From contig DILT01000014.1 of NCBI GenBank assembly GCA_002425185.1, positions 225,384 through 289,383 on the forward strand: 64,000 bases of DNA, given 5' to 3'. This document shows positions 44,159 to 53,227 of this stretch, in pieces (position 1 is the first letter of the stretch; each line of letters starts with the position of its first letter). A program made the translations under genes and the position numbers. The notes beneath the pieces are model-generated. The model saw only the letters and a program-made list of their open reading frames with translations, did no database searches and was not told the DNA's origin. Origin of the DNA: Flammeovirgaceae bacterium UBA5585 (GTDB lineage Bacteria; Bacteroidota; Bacteroidia; Cytophagales; Cyclobacteriaceae).

Positions 44159-44913
44159 TGAAACCGGGCGTAACCATAGATTTTAATAAACCGGTAATTG
44201 AAATAGAAGATTTATGGAAATCTTTTGGTACCAATCATGTTCTTAAAGGGTTTAACCTTACACTGCATCAGGGTGAGAATATTGCTGTGATGGGAAAATC
44301 CGGTTCGGGCAAATCAGTTTTGATAAAATGCATTATTGGACTGCTCACCATTGACAAAGGAAAGCTTACTGTTTTGGGCAGATCGGTACCTGAAATAAAT
44401 CACAAAGAGTTGGACGAATTACGAACAGATGTAGGATTCCAATTTCAGGGCAGTGCCTTGTACGACTCTATGACGGTTCGTGAAAATCTTGAGTTTCCAT
44501 TGCGCAGGCATCGGGAAAAACTGAAAGGTATACCGGTGAACGATCTGGTCGTGGAGTCACTGGAGAATGTAGGACTCGCACATGCGGTTGATATGATGCC
44601 CGAAGAATTATCGGGCGGTATGAAAAAGCGGGTGGCCCTGGCCCGCACGCTCATCATGCGGCCAAAAATCATTCTTTACGATGAACCCACCAGTGGGCTT
44701 GATCCCGTAACCGGAAAAGAAATAAGCTTATTGATCAATGAAATTCAGGAACGGTTTCAAACAGCAGCCATTGTCATAACGCATGACCTGGGATGTGCTA
44801 AAATCACGAGTGACCGAATGATTATCCTACATGATGGGATTAATTATACCGAATCAACATATAGTGAATTAAATCAATCAACTGATGAGCCGGTGAAAGC
44901 ATTTTTCACTTGA
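44158..44913 (+). CDS. MlaF-type ABC ATPase
   Basis: A 251-residue ABC ATPase, the energy-coupling subunit of the Mla-like transporter. Walker A: GKSGSGKSVL. Signature: LSGGMKKRVALARTL. Walker B: IILYDEPTSGLDP. H loop: VITHDL. Start overlaps the permease stop by one base; the MCE gene follows 22 bp later. Confidence 0.96.
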   Translation: MKPGVTIDFNKPVIEIEDLWKSFGTNHVLKGFNLTLHQGENIAVMGKSGSGKSVLIKCIIGLLTIDKGKLTVLGRSVPEINHKELDELRTDVGFQFQGSALYDSMTVRENLEFPLRRHREKLKGIPVNDLVVESLENVGLAHAVDMMPEELSGGMKKRVALARTLIMRPKIILYDEPTSGLDPVTGKEISLLINEIQERFQTAAIVITHDLGCAKITSDRMIILHDGINYTESTYSELNQSTDEPVKAFFT

Positions 44914-44935
44914 AATCTTTTCGAACAATAGTGAT

Positions 44936-45913
44936 ATGGAAAAATCAACGTCAACAACAATCCGTCTGGGAATCTTTGTAACCTTGGGCGTCCTCATATT
45001 TACCGTGGCTGTTTACCTCATCGGACAAAAACAACACATGTTCAGCGAAACATTTCAGATAGTGGCTCATTTCAACAACGTAAACGGATTGCAACCCGGT
45101 AACAATGTTCGGCTGTCAGGCATAAATATTGGGGCTGTAACGGAAGTGAATTTTTTAAATGACTCCGTTATTGAAGTAAAAATGCGCATTAAAGAGAGCA
45201 TCAGAATGCACATTAAACAAAATTCAATTGCAAGTATTGGTACGGATGGCTTGATGGGTAATGTTATTGTTAATATTTCACCTGGCAAAGGATTTTCCAG
45301 ATCGGTAGAAAACAATGAAAAGATACAAACCTATAGTCGTATTAAAACGGATGACATTCTAAATACGTTAAATGTTACCAATGACAATGCTGCCATGTTA
45401 ACTCATAATTTGTTAGAGATTACTCAACATATTAAATCCGGTAAAGGAACATTTTCGGCTGTATTGTATGATTCTGCGCTCGAACGTGAAGTACTTCTAA
45501 CCATAAAAAATCTCCGCCTTAGCGCTGAGAAAACAAACTCACTACTTCAGGAACTAAATACAATAGCGAAACAGGTTAAAGAAGGTCGCGGAACAATAGG
45601 ATGGCTTTTAAATGATACTCTTTCAGACGATCAGATACGCACCACCTTGGTTACTCTTCAAAAAACGGGAAATAATTTGCAAGCAGTATCCGATAGTCTC
45701 CAAACCTTAGTTACGGATATAAAGGAAGGTGAAGGAACCCTTCCGGTATTACTCTATGATACCGCAGTAGCCAATAATGTAAAGCATTCACTCCGTAGTA
45801 TTGAAGAGGGAACAGCTTCATTTAACGAAAACATGGAAGCGTTAAAACATAGTATGTTTTTCAAAAAATACTTTAAGGAGCAGGAAAAACAGAAAAAGAA
45901 GACCAAAAAATAA
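44936..45913 (+). CDS. MCE/MlaD-family lipid-binding protein
   Basis: A 325-residue protein with one N-terminal membrane helix (LGIFVTLGVLIFTVAVYLIG) and a single MCE domain (residues about 38-118: AHFNNVNGLQPGNNVRLSGI, then TDGLMGNVIVNISPG). The long C-terminal part is helical, with regularly spaced KSGKGTFSAVLYD, KEGRGTIGWLLND and KEGEGTLPVLLYD units, as in Bacteroidota homologues. It should form a ring that shuttles lipid between the membranes, anchored in the inner membrane. Third gene of the operon, ended by the terminator at 45912. Confidence 0.92.
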   Translation: MEKSTSTTIRLGIFVTLGVLIFTVAVYLIGQKQHMFSETFQIVAHFNNVNGLQPGNNVRLSGINIGAVTEVNFLNDSVIEVKMRIKESIRMHIKQNSIASIGTDGLMGNVIVNISPGKGFSRSVENNEKIQTYSRIKTDDILNTLNVTNDNAAMLTHNLLEITQHIKSGKGTFSAVLYDSALEREVLLTIKNLRLSAEKTNSLLQELNTIAKQVKEGRGTIGWLLNDTLSDDQIRTTLVTLQKTGNNLQAVSDSLQTLVTDIKEGEGTLPVLLYDTAVANNVKHSLRSIEEGTASFNENMEALKHSMFFKKYFKEQEKQKKKTKK

Positions 45914-45941
45914 AACCGGAGTCGTTGTCGACCCCGGTTTT
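45912..45941. terminator. Bidirectional terminator between MCE operon and minus-strand gene
   Basis: Arms AAAACCGG (45912-45919) and CCGGTTTT (45934-45941) with inner GTCG/CGAC (45921-45924, 45929-45932) and loop TTGT. The plus strand has a TTTT end and the minus strand has TTTTATTTTTT, so it fits both the MCE operon and the minus-strand gene at 45961. Confidence 0.85.
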
Positions 45942-45960
45942 AAAACCAACTGCTTCGTGA

Positions 45961-46554
45961 TTAAAACTTAATACGATCGATTAAACCTGCACTGGTGTAA
46001 ACCTCAAATGTGAAAGAGGTTGATTTAACTTCGCTCAAGTTAAATACTTTACCATAACTACCGTTTACTGTTTCGCGGTACGAATTAACAAGATCTTGTT
46101 GAGCATCAAAAATTCTCACTTCAACGGTCTCTTTACCCTGATTAGCAATCATAATAGCAAACTTATTTGCATCGACTACTTTAGCATGTACTGCAGCTTT
46201 TTTTTCAGACACTTCAGCTTTCGCTACCAGTGGGGCATACTCCACTACGGCTTCCATTTTCTTATCGGCACTCTTTACCTGAATGGTGTAAGTACCTGCA
46301 GCCATACCTTTAAAATTTACAGGGCGAATAAAGCCCTTTAAATTTCTAACGGTCTCAATGTAAACCACCTTACCCTGGTTATTGAAAATAGTAAGGGTAA
46401 GTGCTGAAGGCTTTTCGCCTTCATAAATTAATTTGTAAACTCCCGACTTTCCATTGATCACAAATAAGCCTGTATTATTCGGATCATCTTTAGCCAGTGA
46501 AGTCAGTGCACTAAACACGACAAGCGCAGCAAGCATTAATGATTTTGTTTTCAT
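45961..46554 (-). CDS. Small secreted protein with two sorting-domain-like repeats
   Basis: A 197-residue protein with a signal peptide ending SLAKD. Two strand-rich units follow. The first (SALTLTIFNNQGKVVYIETV, ... AAGTYTIQVKSADK) has the Gly-Tyr-x-Ile pattern of type IX secretion C-terminal sorting domains, but here it is not at the end of a cargo protein. The second (ETVEVRIFDAQQDLVNSYRE) repeats the same plan. A paralogue lies at 46811-47164. Function unknown. Confidence 0.7.
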   Translation of the reverse strand: MKTKSLMLAALVVFSALTSLAKDDPNNTGLFVINGKSGVYKLIYEGEKPSALTLTIFNNQGKVVYIETVRNLKGFIRPVNFKGMAAGTYTIQVKSADKKMEAVVEYAPLVAKAEVSEKKAAVHAKVVDANKFAIMIANQGKETVEVRIFDAQQDLVNSYRETVNGSYGKVFNLSEVKSTSFTFEVYTSAGLIDRIKF

Positions 46555-46580
46555 AGTTTGTTGTTGTTTAAATTATACTG

Positions 46581-46588
46581 CAAATGTA
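46581..46588 (-). promoter_or_regulatory. Candidate -7 promoter box (TACATTTG)
   Basis: On the minus strand TACATTTG matches TAnnTTTG exactly. It is 27 bp before the start of the gene at 45961-46554. A -33 TTTG at standard spacing is not clear. Confidence 0.4.
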
Positions 46589-46753
46589 CGGGCGTGGAAG
46601 ATGCACGGACGTAAATTGTAAGAAAACCGTATTTATTAATCAGAAAAACGTTTGCGGAATTTTTGTCGCTCACTTTTGGGAATATCTGTCACTTTATCAA
46701 CCGATTACAACAAAAGCCTGCTCAATTTTTCCGCACACGTTTTCGGTCTGAAA

Positions 46754-46783
46754 TAAAAAAAGCTGCTGGTTATATCAGCAGCT
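46754..46783 (-). terminator. Rho-independent terminator for the gene at 46811
   Basis: Arms AGCTGCTG (46761-46768) and CAGCAGCT (46776-46783) flank a seven-base loop. On the minus strand the stem is followed by a run of seven Ts (seven As on plus, 46755-46761). It lies 28 bp past the stop of the minus-strand gene. Confidence 0.85.
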
Positions 46784-46810
46784 TCATTCTAATACATGTA
46801 TTACTAAATC

Positions 46811-47164
46811 CTATTTTGACAACACTGCAACTCTTTGTAGTGGTTGAAGCGTGATGATCTCGGATCTGCTCTTTTTACCATCTGATACCCTCACAATGTA
46901 ATTGCCTCTTCCAAGTTGAGAAAGGTTGTAGCGTCTGGTGAACCCATTTCTGGATCGAACGCTTTCTGAAAACACTTCCTTACCTTTTAAATCGGTAATG
47001 GTTACACGTGTATTACTTTCCTTATCGGATGAATAAATTACTTTAACAACTGATCCCGTCTTAATGAAAGCAATTGAATTGTCCGCTGATGGGTCAGTGG
47101 TACGCATGGCAAACACAGCACTTGAAACGAGAAGTGCGACAAAAATGGTGAGCACGTTTTTCAT
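46811..47164 (-). CDS. Small secreted protein, paralogue of 45961-46554
   Basis: A 117-residue protein with a signal peptide (KNVLTIFVALLVSSAVFA). A single strand-rich domain follows, with TRVTITDLKGKEVFSESVRS, GFTRRYNLSQLGRGNYIVRV and a Lys/Arg-rich end. It resembles the Ig-like type IX sorting fold and shares the G-K-x-V-[FY]-x-E-[ST]-V pattern with the upstream gene. It is a stand-alone domain, so a surface or periplasmic role is more likely than cargo targeting. Confidence 0.7.
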   Translation of the reverse strand: MKNVLTIFVALLVSSAVFAMRTTDPSADNSIAFIKTGSVVKVIYSSDKESNTRVTITDLKGKEVFSESVRSRNGFTRRYNLSQLGRGNYIVRVSDGKKSRSEIITLQPLQRVAVLSK

Positions 47165-47462
47165 ACAACTATTTTATTAGATAATGTATAGACGCTGATC
47201 CACACAATTAGTTGCAGTTAAACTGTTAAAAATGCGTTAATAAAAAAGTTAACAGCTTACTTCTCGATTTTTATAATAGCATGTCCTTAACGGATTTTAA
47301 CTAGATGAGGATGAAATCTGAAATGAAAATTTTAAAAATAGTTATGTTGTTCATTCATGAACACAGTGCGTCCCAACAGCGAACACACCAGGTTAAAGGA
47401 TTTTTAACTTGCTTTTGGCACCGTAGCGTGCTATTTTCAGGTCCTTAACTAAAACTTATAAT
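47165..47462. other. 298-bp intergenic region between divergent genes
   Basis: AT-rich, no ORF or hairpin of note. A weak promoter-like pair lies on the plus strand, TTG (47409-47411) then TATTTTCA (47432-47439), before the M16 gene, with two mismatches from TAnnTTTG. I see no other structure. Confidence 0.4.
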
Positions 47463-50270
47463 ATGATGCGTAAGACTCTTATTTGGATGCTTTTGTTGCT
47501 CGTAGCCAGCACAGGTTATGCACAAAAGAAGAAATCAAAAACCACGGATAAAACACCCGTTGAAACAGCCGCCCCCGCGACCGAGGTAAAGCCACAAATA
47601 CCCACACCGGTTAAAGTCACTTCGGTGGAGGGTATTACTGAATATCGGTTACATAATGGGCTAAGGGTATTGCTTTTCCCTGATAACTCAAAGCAAACTT
47701 TTACCCTGAATGTAACCTACCTGGTAGGTTCAAAGCATGAGAATTACGGTGAAACCGGTATGGCTCATTTGCTCGAACACTTAGTATTTAAAGGAACTCC
47801 CAAGTATCCTTTTAACATTATGAAAGAGTTGGAAGATCGGGGTGGAAATTTCAATGGAACAACCTCACTGGATAGAACGAACTACTTTGAGGTACTTACA
47901 GCAACAGATGAAAACTTAAAATGGGCCATTGAAATGGAGGCCGACCGTATGGTAAACTCGTTCATTGCCAAAAAAGATCTGGATAGCGAAATGACTGTGG
48001 TCCGCAATGAATACGAAAGTGGAGAGAACAGCCCGATTGGTGTCTTGTTTAAAAAACTATCGGGCGCAGCCTACCAATGGCACAGCTATGGTAAGTCAAC
48101 CATCGGAGAACGTTCTGATATTGAAAATGTCTCCATCGAAAGACTCCAGGCTTTTTATAAGAAGTATTATCAGCCTGACAATGCCGTTGTAGTGTTGGCC
48201 GGCAAATTTGACGAGGGCAAAACGTTGAATTACATCAATGAATTCTTTGGAGCGATTCCCAAACCTACCCGCGAACTTCAATCTTTTTACACCCGAGAAC
48301 CAACACAGGATGGTGAGCGTGTAGTTACCGTGAAACGTGTTGGTGATGTTCAGTATGCAGCAGTTGCGTATCACATTCCTCCCGGATCGCACGAAGATTA
48401 TCCATCCATTGCAGTGCTCTCGAATATTTTAACTACACAACCTTCCGGCAGATTGTATAAAGCTCTTGTCGATTCTAAAAAAGCAAGTTCAGTGTTTTCA
48501 TTAACCCGGGCTACTAAAGAACCCGGTATTATGATGGCTTTTGCAGAAGTACTTAAAGAAAAATCATTAGATGATGCTCGCACCACTATGGTAAAGACAT
48601 TCAACGAAGTGGTGAAAAATCCTCCAACCAAGGAAGAAGTTGATCGGGCAAAAGGCGAAATCTTAAAACAATTTGAATTGAATTTCAATAATGCCGATCG
48701 TATCGGGATATTTCTTAGCGAATATATCGCCATGGGCGACTGGCGCTTATTCTTTCTTTACCGCGACAGAATTGAAAAGGTTACTCCCGATGATGTGCTA
48801 AGGGTTGCCAAACAATACCTGAAAGACGATAATCGAACAGTTGGATTATTTATCCCTACTGAAAAACCTGATCGCTCAGAGATACCCGGTGAACCGGATG
48901 TGGCTGCTTTGGTGAAAGACTATAAAGGAAAACAAGCTATAGCCAGTGGTGAAGAATTTGATCCTTCTCCAGCTAATATTGAAAGCAGAACACAACGTAG
49001 CACCTTACCTAATGGTATGAAGGTAGCTTACCTCGCAAAGAAAACACGCGGTGAGTCTGTACAACTTCGTATGACCCTACGCTTCGGTGATGAAAAAAAC
49101 CTGGTAAACAAAGGAACAATAGGTCAGTATACCGCCAGCATGCTGGATAAGGGAACATCGAAGATGACACGCCAACAAATTAAAGATGAATTTGACAGAC
49201 TAAAAGCCAGGGTAACCATCTTTGGCGGAGCAACTTCTGCCAGTGTATCTATTGAAACAACAGGACCTAATCTGGCAGAAACATTAAAACTGGTGAGTCA
49301 TATTTTAAAGGAAGCCTCCTTCCCTGCCGAGGAATTTGAGAAACTTAAAAGTGAACGCATTGCAGGCATTGAGTCACAACGAACCGAACCTCAGGCAGTG
49401 GCTTCTATACGTTTACAAAAATATACTTCTCCCTATCCGAAAGGCGACCCCCGCTATGCTGAAGATTTTGATGAATCATTAACGGCTATAAAAGCGCTAA
49501 AGCTTGATGATCTTAAAAAATTCCATAAGGATTTTTATGGAGCTAATAATGGAACCTTGGCTATTTCCGGTGATTTTAACAGTTCAGAAATAAACTCCAT
49601 TATTACCGAACAGTTTGGAAACTGGAAGAGTCCTGCCAATTACAAGAGGCTGGAAGCACGCATTAAAAAAGTACAACCCATTGATGAAAAACTGGAAACA
49701 CCCGACAAAGCCAATGCTTTCTTTCTTGCGCAATACACGTGGGAGTACAGTGACAGCGAACCGGATTACGCAGCGTTGGAACTGGGCCAGTATATGCTCG
49801 GAGGCGGAACAGCATCCCGACTCTTCTCTCGCATAAGAGGTAAAGAAGGTATTAGCTATGGTGTAGGCTCCTTCTTCAATGCGGGAAATCTGGATAAGGT
49901 AGGAACCTTTACAGCTTACGCCATCTACGCTCCGGAAAATGTTGGAAAGTTGGAAGAAGTCTTCAAAGAAGAAATTCTTAAGGCAGTTAACGAGGGATTT
50001 ACTGCGGAAGAAGTGGAAGCTGCTAAATCCGGTTGGCTGCAGTCACGATCAGTAAACCGTGCTCAAGATGCGTCCGTGGCCTCTACATTAAACAACTATT
50101 TGTTCACCAGTCGCACTATGAAGTGGGATGAAGAACTGGAAAAGAAAGTTCAGGCGCTTACAGTGGCAGAAATAAATGCGGCCATGAAGAAACACCTGAA
50201 TTATAACAACCTTAACATGGTAAAAGCCGGAGACTTTGCGAAAGCAAAAGCAAAATCTGAAGAAAAGTAA
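47463..50270 (+). CDS. M16 family zinc peptidase, double-domain
   Basis: A 935-residue secreted protein (signal peptide MMRKTLIWMLLLLVASTGYA). The N-terminal M16 half has the inverted zinc motif HLLEH (residues about 102-106; HxxEH) and the distal Glu region EYESGENSP. The second half (from about residue 520) is an M16 domain without HxxEH (YTASMLDKGTSKM) and is likely structural, as in pitrilysin-type and pre-sequence-peptidase relatives. It should cleave peptides in the periplasm. A hairpin terminator follows. Confidence 0.95.
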   Translation: MMRKTLIWMLLLLVASTGYAQKKKSKTTDKTPVETAAPATEVKPQIPTPVKVTSVEGITEYRLHNGLRVLLFPDNSKQTFTLNVTYLVGSKHENYGETGMAHLLEHLVFKGTPKYPFNIMKELEDRGGNFNGTTSLDRTNYFEVLTATDENLKWAIEMEADRMVNSFIAKKDLDSEMTVVRNEYESGENSPIGVLFKKLSGAAYQWHSYGKSTIGERSDIENVSIERLQAFYKKYYQPDNAVVVLAGKFDEGKTLNYINEFFGAIPKPTRELQSFYTREPTQDGERVVTVKRVGDVQYAAVAYHIPPGSHEDYPSIAVLSNILTTQPSGRLYKALVDSKKASSVFSLTRATKEPGIMMAFAEVLKEKSLDDARTTMVKTFNEVVKNPPTKEEVDRAKGEILKQFELNFNNADRIGIFLSEYIAMGDWRLFFLYRDRIEKVTPDDVLRVAKQYLKDDNRTVGLFIPTEKPDRSEIPGEPDVAALVKDYKGKQAIASGEEFDPSPANIESRTQRSTLPNGMKVAYLAKKTRGESVQLRMTLRFGDEKNLVNKGTIGQYTASMLDKGTSKMTRQQIKDEFDRLKARVTIFGGATSASVSIETTGPNLAETLKLVSHILKEASFPAEEFEKLKSERIAGIESQRTEPQAVASIRLQKYTSPYPKGDPRYAEDFDESLTAIKALKLDDLKKFHKDFYGANNGTLAISGDFNSSEINSIITEQFGNWKSPANYKRLEARIKKVQPIDEKLETPDKANAFFLAQYTWEYSDSEPDYAALELGQYMLGGGTASRLFSRIRGKEGISYGVGSFFNAGNLDKVGTFTAYAIYAPENVGKLEEVFKEEILKAVNEGFTAEEVEAAKSGWLQSRSVNRAQDASVASTLNNYLFTSRTMKWDEELEKKVQALTVAEINAAMKKHLNYNNLNMVKAGDFAKAKAKSEEK

Positions 50271-50297
50271 TTATATAGGATTAATTAAATCTAAAAG

Positions 50298-50320
50298 AGG
50301 CCCGACAATGGGCCTTTTTT
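50298..50320. terminator. Terminator after the M16 gene
   Basis: AGGCCC (50298-50303) and GGGCCT (50310-50315) flank a six-base loop, and TTTTTT (50315-50320) follows on plus. The minus strand also ends in CTTTTAG, so it may serve the convergent gene too; that gene's stop codon overlaps the hairpin tail. Confidence 0.9.
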
Positions 50321-50906
50321 AGTTTAGATGAAATACATCACGACTTACCTCTTCACGTTGCAAAAGGTGCATCTGAAATTTTATTTTTGTCAACAGTAAT
50401 CGTTCGCGCAGGGCCTCATCAGCCAGCAAAAATGCGTAGCGTTCGCTAATATCCATGCTTAGTTCCTGGGCTATGGAGTAAATACTAAAAAAACCCTGGT
50501 GACGCGTAATCTTGCGTTTAATCAGGTATTCCTGAAACAGTTCGCCAAGTTTTCCACCCGCCAGTTCCAGTTCATTCACATTCCAGAAACGAACTTCCCC
50601 GCCCGGATACATTTTAGATTTAAACGTGCGGAACAAGGTATCCATATGAAAAACGTCCACACACTTCACAATAATATCGGATTCTCCTCCCGGGTAGCGC
50701 TTAATGACACTTTCCAGCTTCATGAGCGAGCCAATTTTTTCGGTGTTTATAGTATGGTTAAAGAAAATACCGAAACTTACATCAGCATTTTCAGCATCCT
50801 GCAAAAGCTGCTGGTATCGGGGTTCAAAAATATGAAGGGGCACCAATTCGCCCGGAAGGGGCAAAATGGAGAGCGGAAACATAGGAATTGTCGTGAGTTC
50901 TGCCAT
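50319..50906 (-). CDS. LON peptidase substrate-binding domain protein
   Basis: A 195-residue protein corresponding to the N-terminal LON domain alone (MFPLSILPLPGELVPLHIFE, then EPRYQQLLQDA). It has no ATPase or protease domain. Stand-alone LON-domain proteins are widespread; their role is not settled. The apt gene begins upstream on the same strand, 30 bp away, so they may be co-transcribed. Confidence 0.92.
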   Translation of the reverse strand: MAELTTIPMFPLSILPLPGELVPLHIFEPRYQQLLQDAENADVSFGIFFNHTINTEKIGSLMKLESVIKRYPGGESDIIVKCVDVFHMDTLFRTFKSKMYPGGEVRFWNVNELELAGGKLGELFQEYLIKRKITRHQGFFSIYSIAQELSMDISERYAFLLADEALRERLLLTKIKFQMHLLQREEVSRDVFHLN

Positions 50907-50935
50907 ACCACTTTAACAAGTAAACCGGTAATAAG

Positions 50936-51469
50936 TTAATACGTTACCAGGCAGTCGGGATTTACCCCAAACTCCCTGCACAGCCTTTCGTAGCCCGGCA
51001 AAAACGAAAGGTTAATCAAAAATGAAAAGCCGGCCACGTTGCCCCCGGATTGCTTTACCAGGCGCGCAGCAGCCGCTGCGGTTCCCCCCGTTGCCAGTAA
51101 ATCATCGTGCACCAGCACATTCCAGTTCTTTTTTACTGCATCTACATGCATCTCAATGGCGGCTGTTCCGTATTCCAATGAGTATTTCTCGGCCACTGTG
51201 GTATATGGTAATTTACCCACTTTGCGCACCGGAAGAAAGCTGCACTTCAATTCTCGCGCCAGGATGCCTCCCAAAATAAAGCCACGGGCTTCCACCGCGG
51301 CAACGGCATCGATTCGTTGCGCTTTAAACCGGTTCACCATTTCGTTAACCGTTATGCGTAACAACTCCGGGTCGGCCAACAACGGAGTAATATCTTTAAA
51401 CACAATACCCGGTTTTGGATAATCGACCACATCGCGAATGGAACCTTTAATTTTTTCTTCGAGCAACAT
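50936..51469 (-). CDS. apt: Adenine phosphoribosyltransferase
   Basis: A 177-residue enzyme converting adenine and PRPP to AMP (purine salvage). The PRPP motif is VLVHDDLLATGGTAAAA. The N-terminal FKDITPLLADPELL and AAVEARGFILGGILA are typical of Apt. Length normal. On the same strand as the LON-domain gene, which lies 29 bp downstream. Confidence 0.97.
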   Translation of the reverse strand: MLLEEKIKGSIRDVVDYPKPGIVFKDITPLLADPELLRITVNEMVNRFKAQRIDAVAAVEARGFILGGILARELKCSFLPVRKVGKLPYTTVAEKYSLEYGTAAIEMHVDAVKKNWNVLVHDDLLATGGTAAAAARLVKQSGGNVAGFSFLINLSFLPGYERLCREFGVNPDCLVTY

Positions 51470-51544
51470 GAACGAATTTTATAACTTGCCAAAATTACAG
51501 GAGTGCGCCAGTAATCAAAACAAAACCACTAATTCATTTCACCT

Positions 51545-51949
51545 ATGAGAATCATTACCCGAATGCTGGAAGACGAAGTTTACGAAGCATTAAACGCAGC
51601 TGGTCATACGGTTACCATGGACATGCGGGCGGTTGAATTAAAGCAAGCCCAGTCACCCACCGAACTACTGTTATCTTCCGTGGCGGGTTGTGGGGCGGTC
51701 GATATTGTTGTAATACTTAAAAAAAGAAAAAAAAGGATTCAGGATTTTACCATTGAGATAACCGGGGTTCGCAGAGACGAAACACCACGTAAATTCACCT
51801 CCATACACTGTAAGTACATTATTACTTCACCTGATGTAACCGCAGAGGAACTCGACAAAGCAGCGGCCCTTTCCCTGGAAAAATACTGCTCTGTGGCAGC
51901 ATCACTAAACAGCGAAATTACATACGCAGTTGAAGTGAAAACAACGTAA
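51545..51949 (+). CDS. OsmC family protein, second copy
   Basis: A 134-residue OsmC-fold protein. Cys49 (SVAGCGAVD) and Cys115 (EKYCSVAAS) are at the positions of the redox pair. It is more distant from the Ohr group than the copy at 2223 and shorter; it may be the YhfA-like subgroup. Function by family only: thiol-dependent peroxide reduction. Confidence 0.9.
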   Translation: MRIITRMLEDEVYEALNAAGHTVTMDMRAVELKQAQSPTELLLSSVAGCGAVDIVVILKKRKKRIQDFTIEITGVRRDETPRKFTSIHCKYIITSPDVTAEELDKAAALSLEKYCSVAASLNSEITYAVEVKTT

Positions 51950-51970
51950 TAAAATAGGTTGGTTGCCAGG

Positions 51971-53221
51971 TTAAGCTTTTGGTGTAACAAGACTACCGTT
52001 GAGTATCACGGTTTCAACAAGGTTGCTTCCAAAAGCGTAAGGCAGAAAAGCTACCGAAGACATGGGCTTAGTAATAAACACATTCGCTACCTTACCCAAG
52101 GTGATGCTTCCGTGAGTTTGCTCAAGCTCCAGCGCACAGGCTGTATTTAATGTAGCGGCATTGATAGCCTCCTCCGGTGTCATCTTCATTTTGATACAGG
52201 CAAGTGCAATCATTAACGACATATTGCCGGAGGGGGCACTGCCGGGATTATAATCGGAGGCAATCGCAATGGGTAAGCCTGCATCAATCATTTTTCTTAC
52301 CGGAGGAAACGGCAATCCTAAAAAGAAAGCCGCGCCAGGAAGAGCTGTTGGCATCACCGTGCTTTCTCTGAGTAGTTCAATTTCTTCATCTCCAATATTT
52401 TCAAGGTGATCAACGCTTAAGGCCTTTGTTTTAATGCCAACCTGTACGCCACCGGAGCGATGGAGTTGGTTTGCATGTATGCGGGGCTTCATGCCAAACC
52501 GTTTTCCGTGTTCAACAATTCGTTCGGTTTCATCAGCCGTAAAGAATCCCTGTTCGCAAAATACATCAATGTAATCGGCCAGTTTTTCTTCGGCTACAGC
52601 CGGAATCATTTCCTGAAGAATTTGTTCAATGTAATCTTCCTTCTTCATATTCTTCGGCACCGCATGTGCACCGAGGAACGTAGTCAGCACCGTAAGCCCT
52701 GTTTCCTTACCTATGCGCCTGGCCACCCGAAGCATCTTTAACTCGTCTTTTGTGGTTAATCCATAGCCGCTTTTAATTTCCACAGCGCCCGTTCCGGATT
52801 GTATAATTTCATGTGCCCTTATGAGTGAACGTTCAAATAGTTCCTCCTCTGAAGTTTGCTGAAGTTTTTTTGCTGAATTTAAAATACCCCCTCCGCTAGC
52901 AGCAATCTGTTCATAGGTTGCTCCCTTAATCTTCATTACAAATTCCTCTTCACGACTGGCGGCAAAAACAAGGTGGGTGTGCGAATCGACAAACGAAGGA
53001 AAGACAAACCTGTTGGAGGCATCTATTATAGTAGTTGCCTGATAATTTGCCGGTAGGTCATGCATAGCGCCATACGTTGCAAACTTGCCGTCAGTTATAG
53101 CGAGGTAAGCATTGTCAAGAATGGGCAACTCGCCCAAAGCAACTCCTTTACGTGGTAGTGAAACTTTTTCCCTGACTTGAACGAGCCCTTTACAATTGAG
53201 GATGAGAATATCCCACGCCAC
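51971..53221 (-). CDS. hutI: Imidazolonepropionase
   Basis: A 416-residue amidohydrolase that opens imidazolone propionate in histidine breakdown. The start is GTG (53221). The metal motif FVDSHTHLVFAASREEEF is intact (HxH), as are RIHANQLHRSGG and the DYNPGSAPSGNM end region. No other hut genes (hutH, hutU, hutG) are in the window. The gene lies 6 bp after the stop of the outer-membrane protein gene at 53228 on the same strand. Confidence 0.94.
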   Translation of the reverse strand: MAWDILILNCKGLVQVREKVSLPRKGVALGELPILDNAYLAITDGKFATYGAMHDLPANYQATTIIDASNRFVFPSFVDSHTHLVFAASREEEFVMKIKGATYEQIAASGGGILNSAKKLQQTSEEELFERSLIRAHEIIQSGTGAVEIKSGYGLTTKDELKMLRVARRIGKETGLTVLTTFLGAHAVPKNMKKEDYIEQILQEMIPAVAEEKLADYIDVFCEQGFFTADETERIVEHGKRFGMKPRIHANQLHRSGGVQVGIKTKALSVDHLENIGDEEIELLRESTVMPTALPGAAFFLGLPFPPVRKMIDAGLPIAIASDYNPGSAPSGNMSLMIALACIKMKMTPEEAINAATLNTACALELEQTHGSITLGKVANVFITKPMSSVAFLPYAFGSNLVETVILNGSLVTPKA

Positions 53222-53227
53222 GAAAAA

